Of a stretch of 64,000 nt of DNA, positions 25,663 through 33,737 are shown piece by piece (within the stretch, counting starts at the first letter, position 1; each line of letters begins with the position of its first letter). Origin of the DNA: Methanofollis sp. W23. GTDB taxonomy: Archaea; Halobacteriota; Methanomicrobia; Methanomicrobiales; Methanofollaceae. Position numbers and translations under genes: made by a program. The notes beneath the pieces were generated by a model, which ran no database searches, was not told where the DNA came from, and worked only from the letters and a program-made list of their open reading frames with translations. Location: NCBI RefSeq assembly GCF_017875325.1, contig NZ_JAGGMN010000001.1, positions 1,364,001 to 1,428,000 of the forward strand, given 5' to 3'.

Positions 25663-27458
25663 TTCCCGGTGTAGACATAGATCTCGCCGTGTTCACCCAT
25701 ACCCTGTTTCTCGATGAGAGAGACGCCGGCCTCACTGGCCTTTTTGATGAGCCGGTTCACCACCCCGCTCACCCGCCGTGTCCCGAGCACTTTCCTGAGG
25801 TCTGCTTCATTGCTCTCTCTGTGCTGTTTTAAAAATGCGACGAGCGCCGTTTCACGCTCGTCAAGCCCGAGGTCGGGGAGATCGTCGTGTTCCTCGTCTC
25901 TCGTGGCCCTCGCCGCCCCGGCGCCCTCAGGGGGGAGGACCGGGCGTTCGGCCACCGTCGCCTCCTTACACCGCGAGACGACCTCGAAGAACTCGTGCGT
26001 ATGCGCCCTGGTCAGGTCAAGCCCGTGCAGGGCGCACTCCTTGCACCGCATGTACTCGCCTGCCTCAAGCGCCCCCTCTGCGGCGCAGAGGTAAATCCTG
26101 GCAAAGACTTCCAGGCCCTCAGGACTGAGGGTGGTGACCTCGGCCGAGAACCTGGTGATGAGCCCGTCGACGAGGCGCGGCATCCTCTGCCACCCGTGCT
26201 CGGCCTCAAAGACCGTCTCCGCGACCCGCACCAGGTCCCCGGTCTTTTTGACATGGGTGAGGACATAGAGGAGCACCTTCTCGCACTCGCGCAGGTCTCC
26301 CTCCCCTGCCAGGAACCTGGCGTATTCGGTCCCGCCGTTGAGAAAGTCGAGGCGGTAGGCCCGGTACAGCCACTCGCGCCCCTTTTTCTCCTCGCCAAAT
26401 GAGGCGTAGAACCACCCGGTCCGTGCAAGGCTGACGACGTTCGGGTCCTCTGAGACGACAGAGAGGTAGCAGTCAGGCACCGTGGTGAGAGGTCTGGACT
26501 TCTTGAGAAATCCCTCGTAGGCCTCGATGATCACCGAGAGGGTCTCGAGGTCGTCGCCCTGCGCGATCTCTTCCCTGATCAGGTCTTCATATCCCTGTTG
26601 CGCCAGGTCGGTCTCCCCGGTCGCGGCGACGAGTTCGCAGGCGACGACCTGGTGGATCGGGTCGGGCTTCATCTCGATGAGGCGTTTGCAGGCCTCAAGC
26701 GCCTCCAGGTACCGGTGTTCAGACTTGAGGAGGAGCACATAGTCGAGGACGAGGTCGTCGTCCGGGCATTTCTGGAGGACGGTCGGGAAGAGGTGGAGGG
26801 CGGCGGGACGGTCATAGGCGGCGAGAGCAGCGAGGTGCTGGCGCAGGAATCCTGCGTCATGGCACGAGTGGTATGCCGCCAAGGCGGCCTTGGCCGCCTC
26901 CTGGCATCTGCCGTCGATGATCAGAGCGTCGATGTACTCGGTCTCTGCGCCCTCTCCCCCGAGCAGGGATGCATGGACCTCGAGTGCTCCCTCGCCGTCG
27001 CCGGTGGCGATGAGGTTGCGCATCAGGGCGACGGCGTCGTCCTCTTTTTTCGAGATCGGCGCAAGGGCCGAGAGGAGAGGCCGGGCGGCGCGGTGGTCCT
27101 CCAGTCCGGTGAAGTGCGCCGCATAGGCACGCAAGGCTTCCTCGTTTTCGGGATCAAGCTGGACCGCCGTGGCATAGGCGGCGACCCCGCCCTCCTTCCC
27201 CGCGGCGTCGAGCACCTTCCCAAGAAAACTATAGTAATAGGAAGAATCGGGGGCGTGCGTGATGAGGTCGCGGAGTCGCACTTCGGCCTCGTCGTACTCA
27301 CCAAGAGCAAAATAGTTGGTCACGATGAGGACGGCAACCGAAGGGTCGGCGGCGCCGTCCTGGTGCGAGGCGCAACACTCGATCGAGTCCCAGTATCTTC
27401 CTGCCTCATAGAGGGCGAACGCCTCTTTCCTCCAGCTGGTGGGTGACCCCTCATTCAT
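25659..27458 (-). CDS. TPR-repeat protein with C-terminal winged helix
   Basis: A 599-residue, Ala/Leu-rich, all-helical protein. Tetratricopeptide-like helices run through most of it (for example AFALYEAGRYWDSIECCASH, ATAVQLDPENEEALRAYAAHF, LEALEACKRLIEMKPDP). After a linker near 500-535 the last 65 residues form a winged helix (ERETALVAFLKQHRESNEADLRKVLGTRRVSGVVNRLIKKASEAGVSLIEKQG). The start at ATG 27458 (MNEGSPTSWRKEAF) agrees with a TATA candidate 33-42 bp upstream. It is the first gene of the three-gene operon and is fused to it by a GTGA overlap. Probably a scaffold that couples the ATPase and nuclease to a partner or to DNA. Not a recognised family beyond its domains. Confidence 0.82.
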   Translation of the reverse strand: MNEGSPTSWRKEAFALYEAGRYWDSIECCASHQDGAADPSVAVLIVTNYFALGEYDEAEVRLRDLITHAPDSSYYYSFLGKVLDAAGKEGGVAAYATAVQLDPENEEALRAYAAHFTGLEDHRAARPLLSALAPISKKEDDAVALMRNLIATGDGEGALEVHASLLGGEGAETEYIDALIIDGRCQEAAKAALAAYHSCHDAGFLRQHLAALAAYDRPAALHLFPTVLQKCPDDDLVLDYVLLLKSEHRYLEALEACKRLIEMKPDPIHQVVACELVAATGETDLAQQGYEDLIREEIAQGDDLETLSVIIEAYEGFLKKSRPLTTVPDCYLSVVSEDPNVVSLARTGWFYASFGEEKKGREWLYRAYRLDFLNGGTEYARFLAGEGDLRECEKVLLYVLTHVKKTGDLVRVAETVFEAEHGWQRMPRLVDGLITRFSAEVTTLSPEGLEVFARIYLCAAEGALEAGEYMRCKECALHGLDLTRAHTHEFFEVVSRCKEATVAERPVLPPEGAGAARATRDEEHDDLPDLGLDERETALVAFLKQHRESNEADLRKVLGTRRVSGVVNRLIKKASEAGVSLIEKQGMGEHGEIYVYTGK

Positions 27459-27488
27459 ATACAACCGTGTACTGGGCGGTGTGGGCCA

Positions 27489-27500
27489 ATAAGTATACTG
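27489..27500 (-). promoter_or_regulatory. TATA-box candidate for the TPR/ATPase/nuclease operon
   Basis: On the minus strand the segment reads CAGTATACTTAT, an AT-rich element about 31-42 bp upstream of the ATG at 27458. This would place transcription start within a few nucleotides of the start codon (short or no leader). Confidence 0.45.
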
Positions 27501-27970
27501 AATTATGCTCGGGGAGATTCTGTAGGAATCCTCCAGGTAATGCTTTCCGCCGGGGAGCGGCACGTCTCCGGCACGATCGATGGGTCAATGGGTGAAGGCG
27601 AGTGAGTCATGCTCACACCAGGAACAAGTGAGAAATTCTACTAAATCCACGTTGGCTCTCTCTGCGAAGAGCGTGCCGCACCCAGGACCCCCACGTCAAG
27701 ATAGGTCGTGGACGGCACTCCCTCTTCAGGAATTTCGAATATGCCTTCCCGGCCCAATCTTCGAGTATGAGAGGTCCGGCAAAAAGCGTCCTGAACTCCT
27801 GGAATGAAAAATCCATGGGTCCGCTGAAGATCCGACTCCCCAATCCGCGATATGCTCGCACGACTGAGACGGACCTTCGTTCCATGAGCCTACGACTTCC
27901 CCTCTCACGGAGCCCCAAAGATCGCCCCTCGTCCCCCCACCTCGCCGACCAGATCTGGGGTGCTGCGATA
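27501..27970. repeat. Intergenic repeat mosaic between the TPR operon and the ferredoxin gene
   Basis: No gene. It has a left-end-like GATTCTGTAGGAATCCTC at 27516, a degenerate right end AATTCTACTAAATCC ending near 27648, and 'tcttcaggaatttcgaatatgccttcccggcccaatcttc' (27720-27760), a module that recurs near 55732 and in inverse near 61000. The last 150 bp are not clearly repetitive. Confidence 0.5.
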
Positions 27971-27972
27971 GG

Positions 27973-27981
27973 TCTATATGA
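27973..27981 (+). promoter_or_regulatory. TATA-box candidate of the ferredoxin gene
   Basis: TCTATATGA lies 23-31 bp before the ferredoxin ATG and no ribosome-binding site is visible, as expected for a leaderless archaeal transcript. Confidence 0.5.
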
Positions 27982-28003
27982 GAGTGCGACCACTGGCCCC
28001 TCC

Positions 28004-28225
28004 ATGGTGCTGGTCACGATCGAGAGGGAGGAGTGCACGAGCTGTGCACTCTGCTGGGAGACCTGCCCGGAGATCTTTGAAGAGAGCCCAGACGGACGCG
28101 TCCAGATCAGGGAGGAGTACCAGACAGACGGCCCTGATACCGGCGAGATCCCGGATGAAATAGAGGACTGTGCGGGCGACGCCGCCGACGGGTGCCCGGT
28201 GGAGATCATCGAGGTCGGGGGGTGA
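28004..28225 (+). CDS. Ferredoxin, [4Fe-4S] type
   Basis: A small acidic electron carrier of 73 residues. Cluster ligands are CTSCALCWETCP (CxxCxxCxxxCP) near residue 10 and a C-terminal CxxxxxxxCP (DCAGDAADGCPVEII). The central CxxCxxC plus the distal CP can bind one [4Fe-4S] cluster. The second set is incomplete for two full clusters, so a single-cluster ferredoxin of the kind with a long acidic loop is most likely. The ATG at 28004 fits the usual start (MVLVTIEREECTSC); the longer frame to 27767 runs into repeat DNA. It is monocistronic and its partner is unknown. Confidence 0.85.
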   Translation: MVLVTIEREECTSCALCWETCPEIFEESPDGRVQIREEYQTDGPDTGEIPDEIEDCAGDAADGCPVEIIEVGG

Positions 28226-28600
28226 AGAGGAGGAGTGCCCGGCTGCAACACGGGTTCTCTCTGAGATCAGAACATCCTTTTTTTCGGTTCTGGAGAAATC
28301 CTCATCAGTGTCCGGTGTGAGCGCGTCTCACTCGCCTTCCACTCTCTTCTCACCTGGGGCGAGTGCCCCCCTGACCCCGGGGACGACGATGAAACCAGGA
28401 AGGCCAGATCGAGAACCATGAGGGGGTGCTGTCGTCTTTGACCTCTCGTCGCGCGAGGAGAGCCGGGAGAGCGGCACGCCCCTCGCCCCAGCAAGTCTTC
28501 AAAAGGATTTCTCCCGAATCGATCTCGTGTCGGTCTTCAAGGTGCAAACGAAGAGAGCACCAGAACCTCCCAGAGGGGCTCCTACAGAGTTCTATTTTCA
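28226..28600. repeat. Intergenic repeat-derived DNA upstream of the MFS transporter
   Basis: Contains a left-end-like GGTTCTGGAGAAATCCTC at 28286, a 'cacctggggcgagtgcccccctgacccc' G/C-rich block, 'aaaaggatttctcccgaatcg' near 28500, and a right-end-like CTACAGAGTT ending near 28591. No gene is seen. The promoter-proximal part after 28600 is distinct and not repetitive. Confidence 0.5.
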
Positions 28601-28602
28601 CC

Positions 28603-28624
28603 ATTTCAGGAAATATCCCGAAAT
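28603..28624. promoter_or_regulatory. 22-bp palindrome, candidate operator of the MFS efflux gene
   Basis: An imperfect inverted repeat ATTTCxGGAxA/TxTCCxGAAAT with 9 of 11 symmetric base pairs, located 17 bp upstream of the TATA-like element and 58 bp upstream of the GTG start. Such symmetric sites ahead of drug-efflux genes are typical targets of TetR/MarR-like repressors. No regulator gene is adjacent, so the function is inference. Confidence 0.4.
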
Positions 28625-28640
28625 TCCCGACCCAAAAGTA

Positions 28641-28650
28641 GATATAAACA
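28641..28650 (+). promoter_or_regulatory. TATA-box candidate for the MFS transporter
   Basis: GATATAAACA, within a short AT-rich stretch, 32-41 bp upstream of the GTG start at 28682. No clear ribosome-binding site follows. Confidence 0.5.
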
Positions 28651-28681
28651 GATTTATTTCTCCGAAAGGGTACCGTACTCT

Positions 28682-30178
28682 GTGAAACCAAGTCAGCCTT
28701 CGACACAGGGTACGCAGACCTTGCTCCTCATCTCCGCCATCGCCCTCGCGGCCTTCATGTCCGCCCTCGACGGCAGCATCGTGAACATCGCCCTCCCAAC
28801 GATCTCGGAAGGGTTTGACATCTCGACCGGGCTCGTCTCATGGGTCTCGACGATCTATCTCCTGGTGGTGACGAGCAGTCTCCTGATCTGCGGGAAACTC
28901 GCCGACATCAAAGGTCTGAAAAAGATCTTTCTCCTGGGATTTGTCATCTTCACCCTTGGGTCGTTTCTCTGCGGCTTCCTCCCGGGCGCCCTCAACTCCT
29001 TTGCGTCGCTCCTCGGCGCCAGGGTCGTCCAGGCGATCGGCGGGGCGATGATCGCCGCCATCGCTCCGGCGATGGTCAGCGTCTTCATCCCGGCCGAAGA
29101 GCGGGGGCGGAGCATGGGGCTGGTGGTCACCTTCGCCTCGCTTGGCGCAGCGGCCGGGCCGTTCCTCGGCGGGCTTCTCACTGAGTTTCTCAGCTGGCAC
29201 TGGATCTTCTTCATCAATGTCCCGGTCGGGATCGCGGCCGTGGCCCTGGGGGCGCGGGTCATCCCCAATCATCAACCTGGCTCAGGACGGTCGGCAGGGT
29301 TTGACGCACCTGGCGCCGCCCTCCTCTTTGCCGGTATGATGACCGGCGTCTTCGCCCTCAACATGGGGACCGCGATGGGGTTCACCTCGCCGCTGATCCT
29401 GCTGGCCGGCGCCGTCGCCCTGACCTGTGCCGGCCTCTTCATATACCATGAACGGCGTGCCGAAGACCCACTCCTCGACCTCAGTCTCTTCACCAACCGG
29501 AACTTCCTGTATGCAAACCTGGCGGTCACCCTGATCATGATCGCCTTTGCCGGGTCGGCCTTCCTCCTCCCCTTCTTCCTCGAATATGTCAAGGGGCTCG
29601 AAACCTTCTCGGCCGGGATGGTGATGACCGCCTTCTCGTTTGCCATGATGATCGGCGGACCGGTGGCTGGCTCGCTCTTCAACCGGGTCGGCGGTCGAAG
29701 GCTCACCCTGGCCGGCGCGACCCTGGCGGCCCTCAGTTTTGTCATCCTTGCCGGGCTCCACCCTGACAGCCCGGTGATCATGGTCGCGGGAGCACTCGGG
29801 CTCCTGGGGTTTGCGATCGGGCTCTATGTCGCCCCGAACAACACCATGGTGATGAACACGGTCAGGCCCGAGAAGCGGGGGATGGTCTCAAGCCTCCTCA
29901 ACACCGAGCGCTATGGGGGCCAGTCCCTGGGGATTGTCCTCTTTGAACTGGTCCTCATCCAGGCCGTCCTCTCGATCGTCTCGCATGCCGAGGTGACCAC
30001 CGAGTCGCTTGCCTCGGTCACCATCGACCAGAAACTCGCGGTCCTCTCGGCCGGGTTCGATATGGCCTTCTGGGCCGGGGCGGCGCTCGCGGTGCTGGCA
30101 CTGGGGCTCTCGTTCCTGGTGAGAGAAGAAGAGGTGCCTGCTGAAATCGAAGAAGAGACTCCTGCGGTAGCAGGGTGA
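28682..30178 (+). CDS. MFS multidrug efflux transporter, DHA2 (EmrB/QacA) type
   Basis: Proton-driven exporter of 498 residues with about 14 predicted transmembrane helices. The family motif in helix 1, ALDGSIVNIALPTI, and the loop motif GKLADIKGLKKIFLLG are clear, as are GRSMGLVVTFASLGAAAGPFLGGLL (antiporter motif C-like) and the mid-protein loop that joins the two halves. It starts at GTG 28682 (MKPSQPSTQGTQTLLL). Substrate unknown, probably hydrophobic drugs or cations. Single-gene unit with its own promoter, a candidate operator and a strong terminator. Confidence 0.93.
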   Translation: MKPSQPSTQGTQTLLLISAIALAAFMSALDGSIVNIALPTISEGFDISTGLVSWVSTIYLLVVTSSLLICGKLADIKGLKKIFLLGFVIFTLGSFLCGFLPGALNSFASLLGARVVQAIGGAMIAAIAPAMVSVFIPAEERGRSMGLVVTFASLGAAAGPFLGGLLTEFLSWHWIFFINVPVGIAAVALGARVIPNHQPGSGRSAGFDAPGAALLFAGMMTGVFALNMGTAMGFTSPLILLAGAVALTCAGLFIYHERRAEDPLLDLSLFTNRNFLYANLAVTLIMIAFAGSAFLLPFFLEYVKGLETFSAGMVMTAFSFAMMIGGPVAGSLFNRVGGRRLTLAGATLAALSFVILAGLHPDSPVIMVAGALGLLGFAIGLYVAPNNTMVMNTVRPEKRGMVSSLLNTERYGGQSLGIVLFELVLIQAVLSIVSHAEVTTESLASVTIDQKLAVLSAGFDMAFWAGAALAVLALGLSFLVREEEVPAEIEEETPAVAG

Positions 30179-30185
30179 ACCCGCA

Positions 30186-30207
30186 GAGGGTTCATACCCT
30201 TTTTTTT
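30186..30207 (+). terminator. Hairpin and T8 terminator after the MFS gene
   Basis: AGGG/CCCT short stem with a TTCATA loop followed by eight T, starting about 8 nt after the stop codon. A repeat end (GGCTCTGTAGAAA) begins immediately after the T-tract at 30208. Confidence 0.6.
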
Positions 30208-30369
30208 GGCTCTGTAGAAACTCTTCACCTAGAGGTCATCCCAAAACTCTCCAGCCCTCCTCCTCACCGATGAAGCGCGATGGATGGCAATGAAGAGATC
30301 CCACCTTTTTCATCGCGCACCCGTGCATTCATCGCCTTTCCATCTCTTTGGCCGGGGGCGCGGCTCCCC

Positions 30370-30478
30370 CCGAACCCCAGGACCACGATGGGGCCGGGAA
30401 GGCACACTCAATCGCCATGAAGGATGTAATGCCGTCCACCGCCTCTCGAATCGCGCGAGGGGACCTGGGGGCGGCACG
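30370..30478 (+). repeat. Direct repeat copy A
   Basis: Shares with 30881-30987 the runs 'gaccacgatggggccg', 'gaaggcacactcaatcgcc', 'gtccaccgcctctcgaat' and 'ggacctgggggcggc'. Same orientation, 0.5 kb apart. Confidence 0.8.
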
Positions 30479-30880
30479 CCCCCCGGTCGAGGAGAGAGTT
30501 TAGAATTTCTGGAAGGAAGCACTTCAGTTCGAGGAGATCTTCAACCATAGAGAGTTTTGGGATGTGCTCCTGGTGTGGAAAGAATGTGTGTCACCCACCT
30601 CCCCATCGTCTCGTGCCGGGGCGAGTGCCCCCCAAACGCCAGGGATCAAGATTGGAAGGGGAAGGAAAACCAATGGACATGACGAGGGGAGTTGCAGTAC
30701 CCCGCCTTATCTTGATGCAGAGGGCGGTGATGAAGCCATATCTTCAAGATGCCCGTCGAGAGGAAAAGAACCCCTCCCCGTCTCGAAACACTGCTCGATG
30801 AAAATATCATCTCAAATTTGATCAATTCTTGACCCTCATCCTTTTACGAACGAGAAGTGATCGAAGTCGAGCATCATGCC

Positions 30881-30987
30881 GCCCGAACCCCCTGGACCAC
30901 GATGGGGCCGAGAAGGCACACTCAATCGCCATGAAGAGCGTACGTCCACCGCCTCTCGAATCGCGCGGGGGGACCTGGGGGCGGCCA
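30881..30987 (+). repeat. Direct repeat copy B
   Basis: Second copy of the 30370-30478 segment with a 3-bp internal deletion (after 'catgaagagcgta') and a few substitutions. Confidence 0.8.
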
Positions 30988-31382
30988 AGCCCCCTGCCAA
31001 AGATACATGCCTAGGATTTCTACAAAACCCATTTTTCCGATCTTCGTGCTCATCAAGGAGACGAGCGGAAGGGCAGAACCCATTTGAAGACGCTCTCAAG
31101 GGAGGGGCATGCCACTCGCACGAGCAATGAAGAGAAGTGCGCGATCAGAGACGTCATCCTGACAGATCTGTATGAATGTCTACAGGATCGAAGAATTGAA
31201 AATGCATTGAAACAGGATGAGATATCCTGGCACTCTGGAGGGTATATTCTTGATTTCTCCTGTTTCAAGCAGAGAGATACTTTGTTCGACACCCCATGGA
31301 GGGGGACCGTTCTCATACACACGGCCTGTATCATGGGAACTAATCCTGACCCACTGGACCGGGACACGTGATGAAGTGGAGG

Positions 31383-31553
31383 TTACTCGATAGTCCCCTC
31401 CTCGGTCTCGTCAAGGAGATGGTGAAGATGGTCGTCGAGGTTCTTGATGTGCGCGTTGAGTTCTTCGATGTCTCTTCCCACGTGCTCGACGTCGTCATGC
31501 ACATGTTCGAGTTCTGCTTTCATGTGATCCACAAGTTCTTTCGTCTCTGTCAA
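31383..31553 (-). CDS. 56-residue coiled-coil microprotein
   Basis: A short minus-strand gene. TTG at 31553 begins MTETKELVDHMKAELEHV and the frame ends DETEEGTIE at TAA 31383. A full GAGGTGA ribosome-binding site sits 4 nt upstream of the TTG, a much better signal than expected by chance. The product is strongly acidic, His-rich and fully helical with a leucine/valine heptad pattern (LVDHMKAELEHVHDDVEHVGRDIEEL, LNAHIKNLDDHLHHLLDE), so a homodimeric coiled coil is likely. No family recognised and no neighbour in the same unit. Confidence 0.72.
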   Translation of the reverse strand: MTETKELVDHMKAELEHVHDDVEHVGRDIEELNAHIKNLDDHLHHLLDETEEGTIE

Positions 31554-31557
31554 CCGT

Positions 31558-31564
31558 TCACCTC
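31558..31564 (-). promoter_or_regulatory. Ribosome-binding site that fixes the TTG start of the coiled-coil microprotein
   Basis: Minus-strand GAGGTGA, complementary to the archaeal 16S rRNA 3' end, with 4 nt to the TTG. Confidence 0.65.
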
Positions 31565-32536
31565 TTTTCTGTATCTAATCGTGTAAGGAGGAGCCTCCCT
31601 ACATAGTAAAAGTGTAGGATAAGGAAGCAATGAACCTCACTCGAAAGATATTCGGTTCTGAGATGATTCCAAAAAATACCACGAGACCGATGTAGAATCA
31701 GGTCGGAACACGGGGTTCACGCACATGGGATGAAAATTATCCGAGTTTTCTGGAGTGAGTGGACCCCCGCTTTCCCTCCAGAGTTAGACCATAAGAGGGG
31801 TGTTGCCGTCCTCGACCTCTCGTGTCGCGGTACGCCCCTCCGCCCGAGCGTCCCATCCAGAGGAGTTACTATGAGGTCATCCCAACACTCCCCACCCCTC
31901 CTTCTCACCGATGATAGTGAGAGATGATAATGAAGAGATCCCTGCATTCGTCGCTTTCCCAGATCCCGGTGCCGGGGGCGCTACCCCCGGACCCCAGTGA
32001 TGGCGAATGGAGCGGGGAGGGAAAGCGAGGATCGTGAATACAGGACGTAATCCTCCGCCAATCTTCATCACCGGAGGGTCCGGGGGGCGGCCGAGCCACC
32101 AGGTGGAGGAGTGAGGGTAGCATTTCTGGAAGGAAGCACTTCAGTTCGGGGGATGTTCACGAGGAACATGATCCCAAATCTCGATCTTCTCGATTTACAT
32201 GACGATTTGAACTCACGAGATCTCAGTGAGACCAATATGCAGAGGATAGGGGTCTGTAGAAACCTTCGGGACAGTTATCTTTGGCAGGGGGTTGACCGCA
32301 CCGCCAACCACCCCCACGCCAGGTTAGGTCGTGGACGGCAATCCCTCTTCAGGGAGTTCCGATCCCCCATGAAGAGGAGAGACAGAGGCGACGCATTGAA
32401 CACAGTCCCAAAAGATTCTCCTGTCTTCGTAGGGGAGATCACGCCACAAGGTATGTTCATCCAGTATGCGTGAGGCGTGATCCCGCCTCATGCCGAATTT
32501 TACAGAGCCGAAATAATCAAGACAAGAGACCACCGA
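31565..32536. repeat. Intergenic repeat mosaic
   Basis: No gene. It holds 'gaggtcatcccaacactcc' (31874), a G/C hairpin 'gccgggggcgctacccccgga' (31973), 'gcatttctggaaggaagcacttcagttcggggg' (32120), 'catgacgatttgaactcacgagatc' (32199), a left end GGGTCTGTAGAAACC at 32250 and the end segment 'tgccgaattttacagagcc' closing at 32509. The modules and their order match 46500-46650 and 61080-61260. Confidence 0.6.
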
Positions 32537-33151
32537 TCACCGGGCCATAATCTGGCGAGCAAACCGCCGCCCGGCCTCATATGCCGCATCCATGATCTCC
32601 TCGTGCCGTCTCACCGCCCCGCGCTCAAAGATCCCGGTGACCGGGAACCGTTCGGCCACCTCATACCCCAGCGCCTCGAGCGGCATCGAGAGCGCTTCAA
32701 GAGTGAACCCCATCTCACTGATATCCGTCTGCTCACAGACCGAAAAGACCAGTGCCGCACGCCCGGCGCCCGCAAGGCGACTCGAATATCCACCGCCAGG
32801 CCGCTCACCGGTGAAGGTGTAGTAGGGGTAGAGGCGGTCGATGAATGACTTGGTCATGCTGGTGACATTGTAGTTGTAGGTCGGCGACCCGATCACCAGG
32901 CCCTGTGCACCCTCCAGTTTTGGATAGAGCAGGTGCATGCCGTCAAAGAACCTGGTGCAGGTCAGGTCTTTCCGGCAGCGTTCGCACCCGGTGCAGGCCT
33001 CGATGGTATAGTCGCGGAGGTGCACGCTCTCCACCTCCGCACCTGCCGACGCCGCCCCTTCGAGAATCCGGTCGAGGAGGAGGTCGGTGTTCCCGCCGCG
33101 GCGCGGACTGCCCCCGACGCCGAGGATGCGGGGGGAGTCACGCGGAGGCAT
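32537..33151 (-). CDS. Iron-sulfur flavoprotein (NADPH-dependent FMN reductase family)
   Basis: A 204-residue flavodoxin-fold protein that binds FMN and, via a compact cysteine motif, a [4Fe-4S] cluster. GVGGSPRRGGNTDLLLDRIL is the FMN-phosphate loop. CTGCERCRKDLTC (CxxCxxCx5C) matches the archaeal Isf cluster motif. GSPTYNYNVTSMTKSFIDRLYP follows as the second flavin loop. Isf proteins take electrons from ferredoxin and can reduce oxygen species or other acceptors. The ATG at 33151 has GGAGGAT upstream, whereas the frame extends to 33226 without support. It ends directly next to a repeat end. Confidence 0.88.
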   Translation of the reverse strand: MPPRDSPRILGVGGSPRRGGNTDLLLDRILEGAASAGAEVESVHLRDYTIEACTGCERCRKDLTCTRFFDGMHLLYPKLEGAQGLVIGSPTYNYNVTSMTKSFIDRLYPYYTFTGERPGGGYSSRLAGAGRAALVFSVCEQTDISEMGFTLEALSMPLEALGYEVAERFPVTGIFERGAVRRHEEIMDAAYEAGRRFARQIMAR

Positions 33152-33737
33152 TGATCCTCCTGGTCTGAAGGGGTGCGCGGAGCGAAGATCTCGCGACTGA
33201 AGGACGAAACAGAGACCAGTCCTCAAAGGCAGTGCCTTCCCATAGAGAGAAAAAACGAGGAATCATAAAGCATCATACGGCCTGTCGACGAGAGCAGAGA
33301 AATAAGGTTCCCCTGGTTTTGTAGAATCCTAAATGAAGCAAGGGCATGCCTCACGCATCTGGGATGAACATTTTTCGTCGCTTGGTCACTCTTTTTCAAG
33401 ACAGAACCCCTGTAGAAACCCTCACCTATTCTCGGGCGAGCGCGATTCAACCGCCGTCCTACATCTTTGGCCGGGGGCTCTGCCCCCGGACCCCTGAGAC
33501 CACGATGAAGCCAGGAAGGCAGAAGATGACCATGAGGAAGGTGCTGCCGTCCTCGATCAATCGATATGGGATGAAAATATCATGGGCCTCTGAAAATGGC
33601 GTGGATCTATACTATTCCCTCTGGAAGGGACATCAGATGAGCAATCAGCACCCCCAGTCCCCACGCCACTCCTTGAGTCAGAGGATCTTCCCCTCCCCCT
33701 CTTTTTTCGAGACGAAGAGAACATGTTCACACGTAAA
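33152..33737. repeat. Intergenic region, repeat-derived
   Basis: From about 33315 the sequence begins GGTTTTGTAGAATCC and runs through 'tcacgcatctgggatgaacatttttcgtcgcttggtc', which parallels the left end of the 46648 element. A second left-end-like CCTGTAGAAACCCTCACC follows near 33410, and a G/C hairpin 'ggccgggggctctgcccccgga' at 33469. No gene seen. Confidence 0.5.

Larger units (their letters stand above)
30208..31382. repeat. 1.2-kb block of MITE-like modules containing a direct repeat
   Basis: Begins with GGCTCTGTAGAAAC at 30208 and has a degenerate right end ATTTCTACAAAACC finishing at 31029. Within it, about 107 bp at 30370-30478 are repeated in direct orientation at 30881-30987, with only scattered differences and a 3-bp gap. 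The 'gtttagaatttctggaaggaagcacttcagttcgag' module follows the first copy. Bases 31030-31382 contain a 95-codon frame (31084-31371) with no supporting features, left unannotated as a gene. Confidence 0.65.

Noticed and set aside
24127-25674. 515-codon plus-strand frame antisense to the ATPase gene
   Set aside because: Mirrors the minus-strand BrxC/D-like gene; Asp/Pro/Arg-rich composition typical of antisense frames in G+C-rich DNA.
23401-27458. Canonical BREX system
   Set aside because: Only a BrxC/BrxD-like ATPase is present; PglX methyltransferase, PglZ and helicase/Lon components are missing.
31084-31371. 95-codon frame between repeat blocks
   Set aside because: No ribosome-binding site, unlike-protein composition and partly repeat-derived 5' end; not enough support to call a gene.
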